Shown here: in pieces, positions 1 through 64,000 of the stretch | Layout of the letters: every line of letters begins with the position of its first letter | Position numbering within the stretch: position 1 is the stretch's first letter | Source: Theodoxus fluviatilis | Taxonomy: Eukaryota; Mollusca; Gastropoda; Cycloneritida; Neritidae | Direction of reading: 5' to 3' | DNA: 64,000 bases | NCBI GenBank assembly: GCA_034096865.1 | Contig: JAWQFJ010001292.1 | Span: 25,001 to 89,000, forward strand | Notes under the pieces: model-generated | The model's input: the letters and a program-made list of their open reading frames with translations, nothing else | Databases searched by the model: none | Told to the model about the DNA's origin: nothing | Program-made: the position numbers and the translations under genes

Positions 1-690
1 TGTGTCTCTCTACACGTACAGGCGGTGTGTCTCTCTACACGTACAGGCTGTGTGTCTCTCTACTCGTACAAGCTGTGTCTCTCTACACGTACAGGCTGTG
101 TCTCTCTACACGTACAGGCTGTGTGTCTTTCTACACGTGCAGGCTGTTTGTCTCTCTACACGTACAGGCTGTTTGTCTCTCTACACGTACAGGCTGTGTG
201 TCCCTCTACACGTACAGGCTGTGTGTCTCTCTACACGTACAGGCTGTGTCTCCCTACACGTACAGATTGTGTGTCTCTCTACACGTACAGGCTGTGTGTC
301 TCTACACGTACAGGCTGTGTCTCTCTACACGTACAGGCTGTGTCTCCCTACACGTACAGGTTGTGTGTCTCTACACGTACAGGCTGTGTGTCTCTCTACA
401 CGTACAGGCTGTGTGTCTCTCTACACGTACAGGCTGTGTGTCTCTCTACACGTACAGGCTGTGTGTCTCTACACGTACAGGCTGTGTCTCTCTACACGTA
501 CAGGCTGTGTGTCTCTACACGTACAGGCTGTGTATCTCTACACGTACAGGCTGTGTGTCTCTCTACACGTACAGGCTGTGTGTCTCTACACGTACAGGCT
601 GTGTGTCTCTCTACACGTACAGGCTGTGTGTCTCTCTACACGTACAGGCTGTGTCTCTCTACACGTACGGGCTGTGCCTCTCTACACGTA
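1..690. repeat. 23-25 bp minisatellite
   Basis: Tandem copies of a unit containing ctctctacacgtacaggctg, about 28 copies, running off the left edge. Variants differ by the number of tg dinucleotides and single substitutions. The open frames here are periodic artefacts. Confidence 0.95.
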
Positions 691-1190
691 CAAGAGGGTT
701 TTTGAGTGCATGCGTGTGTGTGCGTGCATGAGTGTGTGTGTATTAGTTTGTGTGTGCATGCACGTACGTGCATGTGTATGTGAGTGCATGAGTTTGTGTG
801 AGTGTATAATTGTGTGTTTTGAGTGTATGATTGTGTGTGTGCGTGCATCCATTTTTGTGTACGTTCATGCTAGCGTGTGAGAGTGCATTACTGTGTAAGT
901 ACATGACTGTGTGTGTCGTGTGCATGACTGTGCATGTGTTTGTATGTGAATGTGTGCGTGCATGTGCGAGTGCATTCCTGTGTGTGCGTCCATGCATGTG
1001 TGGGTGTGTGTATGTGAATGCGCGTATGTGCTAACATGCATGCATCTGCGTGGATGCGTGTATGTGCGCACATGCGTGTAAGTGCATGAGTGAGTACATG
1101 CAAGCGTGTGTGAGCGCACATGCGTGTAGGTGCATGAGTGAGTACATGCAAGGTTGTGTGAGCGTACATGCGTGTGTCTGTAAAATGTGT
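691..1190. repeat. TG-rich degenerate low-complexity tract
   Basis: Irregular tgtgtg, gcatg and gagtg runs with no clear unit length. No coding signal. Confidence 0.8.
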
Positions 1191-2830
1191 ACTATGTGTG
1201 TAAGCTCTGTGTACTCTGTATGATATGTGTGTAATCTCTGTACTATATATATGTATCATCTGTACTCAATGTGTAACATCTAAACTCTGTGTATTCTATA
1301 TGTGTAATCTCGGTGTGTGATATCTGTACTCTATGTGTATTCTCTAAATTCAGTCTCTGTAACTGAGTGTGTAATCTCTGTATTACATGTGTAATCTCTA
1401 TGTGTGATATATGTGTGTAATATCTATGTGTAATCTCTATGTGTAATCTGTGTAACTCTAAGGGTAATCTCTGTACTCTGTGTAACATCTGTGTGTAATC
1501 TCTGTGTGTAATATATGTGTGTAATCTCTATGTGTAACATCTGTAACTCTAAGGGTACCGTCTGTACTCTGTGTAGTATGTGTGTAATACATGTGTAATC
1601 TCTGTGTGTAATATCTATGTGTAACATCTGTGTGTAATCTCCATGTGTAACATCTGTGTGTAATTTCTATGTGTAATATCTGCAACTATGTGTAATATAT
1701 GTGTGTAATCTCTGTGTGTAATATCTGTATGTAATCTCTATGTGTAATATATGTGTGTAATCTCTGTGTGTAATATCTGCCTGTAATATCTGTAACTCTT
1801 AGGGTAATCTCTGCACTCTGCGTAATCTCTGCGTGTAATCTCTGTGTGTAATATCTGCCTGTAATATCTGTGTGTAATCTGTGTGTAATATATGTGTGTA
1901 ATCTCTGCGTGTAATATGTGCATGTAATCTGTGCGTGTAATCTCTGTGTGTAATCTCTGCGTGTAATCTCTTGTGTGTAAAATATGTAACTCTTGGGGTA
2001 ATCTCTGCACTCTTGTGTAATATCTGCGTGTAATCTCTGCGTGTAATCTCTGTGTGTAAAATATGTAACTTGGGGTAATCTCTGCACTCTTGTGTAATAT
2101 CTGCGTGTAATCTCTGTGTGTAATATCTGCGTGTAATCTATGTGTGTAATCTATGTGCGTAATATCTGTGTGTAATATCTGTGTGTAATCTGTGTGTAAT
2201 ATATGTGTGTAATATATGTGTGTAATATATGTGTGTAATATATGTGTGTAATATATGTGTGTAATCTGTGTGTAATATCTGTGTAATATATGTAACTCTT
2301 AGGGTAATATCTGCACTCTGTGTAATATCTGAGTGTATCTCTGTGTGTAATATATGCGCGTAATATCTGTGTGTAATATCTGTGTGTAATATCTGTGTGT
2401 AATATATGCGCGTAATATCTGCGCGTAATATCTGTGTGTAATATATGCGCGTAATATCTGTGTGTAATATATGCGCGTAATATCTGTGTGTAATATATGC
2501 GCGTAATATCTGTGTGTAATATATGCGCGTAATATCTGTGTGTAATATATGCGCGTAATATCTGTGTGTAATATATGCGCGTAATATCTGTGTGTAATAT
2601 ATGCGCGTAATATCTGCGCGTAATATCTGTGTGTAATATCTGCGCGTAATATCTGCGTGTAATATCTGTGTGTAATATCTGCGCGTAATATCTGTGTGTA
2701 ATATCTGCGCGTAATATCTGTGTGTAATCTCTGTGTGTAATCTCTGTGTGTAATATTTGTGTGTAATCTCTGTGTGTAATATCTGTGTGTAATCTCTGTG
2801 TGTAATATCTGTACTCTATAATACTCTCTG
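1191..2830. repeat. About 13-bp satellite (gtgtgtaatatct)
   Basis: Tandem units alternating gtgtgtaatatct and gtgtgtaatctct, with a later subfamily carrying tatgcgcgtaatatctg (2340-2720). An aactcttagggtaatctctg-like marker recurs at irregular spacing, hinting at higher-order blocks. Confidence 0.9.
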
Positions 2831-3136
2831 TAACTGGGTGCGCAATCTCTGTGCTCCCACGTGACTGCCTCCACTGCTCCCAGGTCCTACGAGGGTGCTA
2901 CGGAGCGCGCGCTTCCTTCACAGGCGCCCTGGTCTGTCTGCTGACGTCGCTACTTCTCCAGGGACAGCAGCTCAGTCTTGTCAGAACCTCTGGTGACAGA
3001 GGAGGACAGTGGCGCCAACCTGGGCAGGGACTGAGGCTGGACAATGGTGGTCAGTGTGTCGGGGTACCATTCACACGGATTACGTGCCGTGCCCGTAGTC
3101 AGCTCTGTCGCACTTCGTCTTCGGTTGACCCTTGCT

Positions 3137-4740
3137 TCAAGGATGACCGGTTCCGCTCTCATCTCTCCTTTGATGGCTCTGCACACCCAGTCTGGAGTGG
3201 CAAAGTCTCAAGCAGGTGGGACACTGGAAGTCCGTGGCTGTCACGGGGGCTGCCGCCGCTCGCTCTGTGCCGCCGCTCGCTCTGTGCCGCCGTCGCTCTG
3301 TGCCGTCGCTCTGTGCCGTCGCTCTGTGCCGCCGCTCGCTCTGTGCCGCCGTCGCTCTGTGCCGCCGTCGCTCTGTGCCGCCGTCATTCTGTGCCGTCGC
3401 TCTGTGCCGCCGTCGCTCTGTGCCGTCGCTCTGTGCCGCCGCTCGCTCTGTGCCGCCGCTCGCTCTGTGCCGCCGTCGCTCTGTGCCGTCGCTCTGTGCC
3501 GCCGCTCGCTCTGTGCCGCCGCTCACTCTGTGCCGCCGCTTGCTCTGTGCCGCCGTCGCTCTGTGCCGCCGCTCGCTCTGTGCCGCCGTCGCTCTGTGCC
3601 GCCGTCGCTCTGTGCCGCCGCTCGCTCTGTGCCGCCGCTCGCTCTGTGCCGCCGCTCGCTCTGTGCCGCCGCTCACTCTGTGCCGCCGTCGCTGTGCCGC
3701 CGCTCACTGTGCCGCCGCTTGCTCTGTGCCGCCGCTCGCTCTGTGCCGCCGCTCGCTCTGTGCCGCCGCTCACTCTGTGCCGCCGTCGCTCTGTGCCGCC
3801 GCTCGCTCTGTGCCGCCGCTTGCTCTGTGCCGCCGCTCGCTCTGTGCCGCCGCTCGCTCTGTGCCGCCGCTTGCTCTGTGCCGCCGCTCACTCTGTGCCG
3901 CCGTCGCTCTGTGCCGCCGCTTGCTCTGTGCCGCCGCTCGCTCTGTGCCGCCGCTCGCTCTGTGCCGCCGCTTGCTCTGTGCCGCCGCTCACTCTGTGCC
4001 GCCGTCGCTCTGTGCCGCCGCTTGCTCTGTGCCGCCGCTCACTCTGTGCCGCCGCTTGCTCTGTGCCGCCGCTCACTCTGTGCCGCCGCTCACTCTGTGC
4101 CGCCGTCGCTCTGTGCCGCCGCTCGCTCTGTGCCGCCGTCGCTCTGTGCCGCCGCTTGCTCTGTGCCGCCGTCGCTCTGTGCCGCCGTCGCTCTGTGCCG
4201 CCGCTCGCTCTGTGCCGCCGTCGCTCTGTGCCGCCGCTTGCTCTGTGCCGCCGTCGCTCTGTGCCGCCGTCGCTCTGTGCCGCCGTCGCTCTGTGCCGCC
4301 GTCACTCTGTGTCGCCGCTCGCTCTGTGCCGCCGTCACTCTGTGCCGCCGTCGCTCTGTGCCGCCGCTTGCTATGTGCCGCCGTCGCTCTGTGTCGCCGC
4401 TCGCGGGCTGCACGATGCTAGCGACGCTCCTCCTCCAGCGCTGCGGATGCCTTGCGCGTGATTGCTCGCCACCGGGGGCCATCCTGCGCTGCCTCCTGAA
4501 GCTGGAGTGGTTGAATACCACGCCATCTCAGATCTTCCTTCAGATTGTCTCTATAGTGCTTGCGCGGCTGACCAACTTTCCTTCTTCCATGGGCCAGTTC
4601 GCCGAAGAATGGCTGCCTCGAGATATGGTTGTTGCTCATTCACATGAGGTAACCCGATTGTCTGAGCTGGGACGACAGCAGCATTGTATCAACAGAGCGC
4701 GTCTTGGCACTCCATGACTTTAGTGTTAGTCACTTTGTCC
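3137..4740 (-). mobile_element. 3' end of a non-LTR retrotransposon, degenerate
   Basis: On the minus strand 4418-4639 reads QPFFGELAHGRRKVGQPRKH then YRDNLKEDLRW and RKASAALEEERR. This is the typical tail after the reverse transcriptase in LINE-type ORFs common in invertebrates and fish. The same element's C-terminal finger is at about 3140-3240: FQCPTCLRLCHSRLGVQSHQ (C-x2-C...H). Between them lies a minisatellite. A TAG interrupts the frame after EEERR and the upstream part (4640-4740) is frameshifted, so it is a dead copy. Confidence 0.75.
3250..4408. repeat. 15-18 bp GC-rich minisatellite inside the LINE 3' end
   Basis: About 70 copies built on ctctgtgccgccgtcg / ctctgtgccgccgctcg. On the LINE sense strand the unit reads as repeated AQSERRHRA-type residues, the linker wording expected between the RT tail and the finger, so the array probably arose from retrotransposon coding sequence. 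Four frames are open only because the unit lacks stops. Confidence 0.9.
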
Positions 4741-5170
4741 TGCCACTGTATACTCAGGATGGCTGGAGGGGCGTGGGGATGGAACCTTTCCATCTGTCTA
4801 TGTGCCGGCGCTGCGCAGTCCAGGTTTCACACAGGTCGCACTGCATGACGGAACTAAACAGCAGAACAACTATCATTTTGAACATGAAAACAGGAAAATT
4901 CACACGTCTAAATTGCTTCAGATGTGATGAATATTTACCCGCATTAGCATGTGCACGTACAGAGAAGAATGCAGATCCCAGAATGAACTGCAATGTTTCA
5001 GTACACATGTCTCAAAGGAAGCCTCGTTATTTGTGTAAGCAAAGCAAAGCAATGAAAACAAAACTCGTGTGCATGTGGACATCTACAATACCTTTATTGT
5101 AAATCATAGCTATGATGTGAAAGTTTCCAGTTCCACAAGGAATGATTACAAATCAGCGTGTTCGATTTCT
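4741..5170. other. Unassigned single-copy sequence
   Basis: No coding signal or repeat unit seen apart from two possible minus-strand AATAAA signals near its end and beyond. Confidence 0.5.
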
Positions 5171-5458
5171 TCTCTCTTTCACACACACACACACACACAC
5201 ACATGCACGCATGTATGCATGCGCACGTGCACACACACACACACACACATGCATGCACGCATACGTTAGATATGAAGTTATATTTCAATTTTATTTCTGG
5301 TTATGTGTGAGGGGCGACTGATTCAAGACAAATGCACACGTTTTCTAGCTCTCAGACACACCCTCACGCATATACACACATTTACACGCATATACATACC
5401 CTTACACCACATATATACACACTTACACACCTACTTACACGCAAGCACGCACATGCAA
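5171..5458. repeat. CA-rich microsatellites
   Basis: Two CA runs (5183-5203, 5231-5249) and degenerate cacac/ttacac tracts to about 5450. Confidence 0.85.
5290..5295 (-). terminator. Possible SCLY polyadenylation signal
   Basis: This is the first AATAAA I found on the minus strand downstream of the SCLY stop; another lies at 5093-5098. Use of either would put the whole 28-bp array in a 2.6-2.9 kb 3' UTR. Weak evidence. Confidence 0.2.
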
Positions 5459-5544
5459 AGATACCGACAGCACAGAGGCACACTCTGCATCTCCACCGTA
5501 CTGCTGCCCTCTCCCACATTCCAACTGTTTTCCATTCTCGCACA

Positions 5545-5800
5545 CTCACCTCCCCATCCACCACCTCCCTCCATCCCTGTCCTTGCCCATCTACCCACCA
5601 CCCCCCTACCCACCAACACCGTACCCACCGCCCCTCTACCCATAACCCCCCTACCCACCCCCCTACCCACCCCCCTACCCATCACCCCCCCCCCCCACCG
5701 CCCCTCTACCCCCCCCCCCCACCCACCGCCCCTCTACCCCCCCCTACCCACCACCACCCTACCCATCACACCCCTACCCACCACCCCCTCTTCCATTTAT
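5545..5800. repeat. C-rich tract (cccctacccacc)
   Basis: Irregular tandem cccctaccca and pure C runs (for example around 5688-5696). On the minus strand this is G-rich with several GGGG runs and could form quadruplexes. Confidence 0.85.
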
Positions 5801-7937
5801 GACCTGAGCCCCGTCCTATAAGCAACACCACCACTGCCACTGCGAGTTGTGCACAGGGCAGAGCGTCAGACAGGCTGTGACTGCTCCAGTGCGTCAGACA
5901 GGCTGTGGCTGCTCCAGTGCGTCAGACAGGCTGTGGCTGCTCCAGTGCGTCAGACAGACTGTGGCTGCTCCAGTGCGTCAGACAGAATGTGACTGCTCCA
6001 GTGCGTCAGACAGGCTGTGGCTGCTCCAGTGCGTCAGACAGGCTGTGGCTGCTCCAGTGCGTCAGACAGCCTGTGGCTGCTCCAGTGCGTCAGACAGACT
6101 GTGGCTGCTCCAGTGCGTCAGACAGAATGTGACTGCTCCAGTGCGTCAGACAGGCTGTGGCTGCTCCAGTGCGTCAGACAGGCTGTGGCTGCTCCAGTGC
6201 GTCAGACAGCCTGTGGCTGCTCCAGTGCGTCAGACAGCCTGTGGCTGCTCCAGTGCGTCAGACAGACTGTGGCTGCTCCAGTGCGTCAGACAGGCTGTGG
6301 CTGCTCCAGTGCGTCAGACAGGCTGTGGCTGCTCCAGTGCGTCAGACAGCCTGTGGCTGCTCCAGTGCGTCAGACAGGCTGTGGCTGCTCCAGTGCGTCA
6401 GACAGGCTGTGGCTGCTCCAGTGCGTCAGACAGACTGTGGCTGCTCCAGTGCGTCAGACAGACTGTGGCTGCTCCAGTGCGTCAGACAGACTGTGGCTGC
6501 TCCAGTGCGTCAGACAGAATGTGGCTGCTCCAGAGCGTCAGACAGCCTGTGGCTGCTCCAGTGCGTCAGACAGGCTGTGGCTGCTCCAGTGCGTCGGACA
6601 GACGGTGGCTGCTGCAGTGCGTCAGACAGACTGTGACTGCTCTAGTGCGTCAGACAGAATGTGACTGCTCCAGTGCGTCAGACAGGCTGTGGCTGCTCCA
6701 GTGCGTCAGACAGCCTGTGGCTGCTCCAGTGCGTCAGACAGCCTGTGGCTGCTCCAGTGCGTCAGACAGACTGTGGCTGCTCCAGTGCGTCAGACAGGCT
6801 GTGGCTGCTCCAGTGCGTCAGACAGGCTGTGGCTGCTCCAGTGCGTCAGACAGGCTGTGGCTGCTCCAGTGCGTCAGACAGCCTGTGGCTGCTCCAGTGC
6901 GTCAGACAGACTGTGGCTGCTCCAGTGCGTCAGACAGGCTGTGGCTGCTCCAGTGCGTCAGACAGGCTGTGGCTGCTCCAGTGCGTCAGACAGGCTGTGG
7001 CTGCTCCAGTGCGTCAGACAGGCTGTGGCTGCTCCAGTGCGTCAGACAGGCTGTGGCTGCTCCAGTGCGTCAGACAGACTGTGGCTGCTCCAGTGCGTCA
7101 GACAGGCTGTGGCTGCTCCAGTGCGTCAGACAGACTGTGGCTGCTCCAGTGCGTCAGACAGCCTGTGGCTGCTCCAGTGCGTCAGACAGCCTGTGGCTGC
7201 TCCAGTGCGTCAGACAGCCTGTGGCTGCTCCAGTGCGTCAGACAGGCTGTGGCTGCTCCAGTGCGTCAGACAGACTGTGGCTGCTCCAGTGCGTCAGACA
7301 GGCTGTGGCTGCTCCAGTGCGTCAGACAGACTGTGGCTGCTCCAGTGCGTCAGACAGAATGTGGCTGCTCCAGTGCGTCAGACAGGCTGTGGCTGCTCCA
7401 GTGCGTCAGACAGACTGTGGCTGCTCCAGTGCGTCAGACAGACTGTGGCTGCTCCAGTGCGTCAGACAGGCTGTGGCTGCTCCAGTGCGTCAGACAGACT
7501 GTGGCTGCTCCAGTGCGTCAGACAGACTGTGGCTGCTCCAGTGCGTCAGACAGACTGTGGCTGCTCCAGTGCGTCAGACAGACTGTGGCTGCTCCAGTGC
7601 GTCAGACAGCCTGTGGCTGCTCCAGTGCGTCAGACAGACTGTGGCTGCTCCAGTGCGTCAGACAGAATGTGACTGCTCCAGTGCGTCAGACAGCCTGTGG
7701 CTGCTCCAGTGCGTCAGACAGACTGTGGCTGCTCCAGTGCGTCAGACAGGCTGTGGCTGCTCCAGTGCGTCAGACAGGCTGTGGCTGCTCCAGTGCGTCA
7801 GACAGGCTGTGGCTGCTCTAGTGCGTCAGACAGAATGTGACTGCTCCAGTGCGTCAGACAGCCTGTGGCTGCTCCAGTGCGTCAGACAGGCTGTGGCTGC
7901 TCCAGTGCGTCAGACAGGCTGTGGCTGCTCCAGTGCG

Positions 7938-63061
<55,124 letters not shown>

Positions 63062-63712
63062 AACCTTCCCTCTAAGATGTCAAAATAAAATGTATGTGTT
63101 TCACATTTCTCCACTCCAAAATGTTGCTTTCCCCCACCCCAGTCCCCACCCTGGGAAGTTACTCACTGATGTAACTGATAAGTGATACGTAGCCTAGTAG
63201 GACTACACTTGAAAATTAAGAGTGAATTAATCAAGAAAAACTACATATTGGGATGTAGACATTAAAAATGTTAGCATCCACGAAACATCAAAAGTGTACC
63301 GTTGGAAAGATTTTTTACTCGCCAAAGGATTTTATTCTACTGATGTCATTTTGCTGCGCATTTCCGGTCAGCGTTCGCTGCGTGTAAAATGTGATACGCA
63401 TTTGTTTGGTCTTACGTGCCACGAGAGTTCTCTTTTGTCACAACAGTCTAATCCTTCATAATACGAACAGTAAACACGTGATTTGTGTCGTGATAGTTCA
63501 TGATGAGCACAACCAAGGGTCTAATAGTGCAGTTCCCTTAAAGAGTCGGGTGCATTCATTCAATCTCAGATTTGAAGCGATCGACTGAGCTGTTTGTCAA
63601 CACGGCCGAGAGGGTTGAGAACGTGACGACTGACGGCGTGAGGATAACGTGTCGATGTCGAGAAACGGCTGCACTACTGTGGTCCCGTTGCTATCCGCAT
63701 GATCGCGTCGGA
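63062..63712. promoter_or_regulatory. Head-to-head intergenic region, probable bidirectional promoter
   Basis: About 650 bp separate the SCLY start codon (minus) from the SDR start codon (plus). No repeat array occupies it, in contrast to the rest of the locus, and several CpGs lie in the last 350 bp. A plus-strand ATTTCCGGTC at about 63360 resembles an ETS site. No TATA box was convincing. Shared promoter use is inferred from geometry only. Confidence 0.4.
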
Positions 63713-63904
63713 ATGCTCGCTCTCACGAAGAGGTCGCTGTTGCTTTTCGGCAGGATCCTCGGCTCCATATGGCGTTCCTTTCTCACCTACGTCACGCCTG
63801 CCGTGTACAAATCGATTGAGGACGATGTCATTTTGATCACTGGTGGAGGAAGGGGAATAGGCAGAAAACTGGCCTTGGAGTTTGCCAAGTTCAAACCACG
63901 CCAC
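63713..63904 (+). CDS. DHRS3/SDR16C-like short-chain dehydrogenase, first coding exon (partial)
   Basis: This is a likely membrane-anchored NAD(P)H-dependent retinal or lipid dehydrogenase of the SDR16C group. From the ATG at 63713 it reads 64 residues to a phase-0 donor CCAC|GTAAGC at 63905. Residues 7-30 are a hydrophobic N-terminal anchor (SLLLFGRILGSIW region). Residues 38-56 hold the Rossmann motif DDVILITGGGRGIGRKLA, with TGxxxGIG and the following LAxEFA helix. The TGGGRGIGR wording is closest to DHRS3 as I recall it; SDR16C5 or HSD17B11-type relatives are alternatives. The frame is open upstream to 63572 without an ATG. The remaining exons lie beyond the window. Confidence 0.8.
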
Positions 63905-64000
63905 GTAAGCCACCCCGTCTGCTTTTGATTATATTTCTCTCACAATTCGTGATCATTTGATTTAATATGTGTTGCATTTGACGCATAGCTCATTATCATC

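Overview
The window is animal genomic DNA, most likely from a mollusc and probably a gastropod. It has split genes with canonical GT-AG introns, non-LTR retrotransposon and cut-and-paste transposon relics, a SINE, and very dense tandem repeats. The gastropod guess rests on recalling that the 'gggggagacaact' type motif in the 34-36 kb repeat is common in gastropod DNA. That is recognition, not proof.

One gene dominates. Thirteen coding exons on the minus strand (7938-63061) can be joined by hand into a complete selenocysteine lyase (SCLY, a NifS-fold PLP enzyme). The joined frame is 1473 bp, giving 490 residues and a stop. All 12 introns have GT-AG ends and compatible phases. The PLP lysine, the His-Asp-Ser and Asp-Ala-Ala-Gln PLP motifs and the catalytic cysteine are all present. 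Only about 2.7% of this 55 kb is coding. Head-to-head with it, on the plus strand at 63713-63904, lies the first coding exon of a DHRS3-like short-chain dehydrogenase that runs out of the window.

Nearly every SCLY intron carries its own, unrelated tandem array: intron 2, 55 bp unit; intron 3, 42 and 59 bp units plus CTGC/CTGT; intron 4, 30 bp; intron 5, about 13 bp; intron 6, GAGT and GGA; intron 7, 18 bp over 6.4 kb; intron 8, 62 and 67 bp; intron 9, 39 bp; intron 10, 37 and 51 bp; intron 11, 22/26 bp over 13 kb with higher-order blocks; intron 12, 56 bp. Arrays often start within tens of bases of a splice site. A 28-bp array includes the last codons and the stop of the gene, exon 5 holds an in-frame 51-bp tandem duplication, and the exon 7 donor is itself tandemly copied. 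Downstream of the gene (1-5800) lie more satellites, one of which has grown inside a LINE 3' end.

Mobile DNA includes an internally deleted DNA transposon with terminal inverted repeats (25063-28709) inserted in the 37-bp array, a LINE fragment with reverse transcriptase (44090-46045), a LINE 3' end (about 3137-4740), two copies of one SINE-like element (30340-30556 with a perfect 15-bp target duplication, and 59476-59671), a MITE-like hairpin (35943-36062), and two small intronic open frames of unknown nature (54260-54985, 61084-61557). No tRNA, rRNA, CRISPR or prokaryotic feature was seen. The very long open frames inside the arrays are judged to be repeat artefacts.
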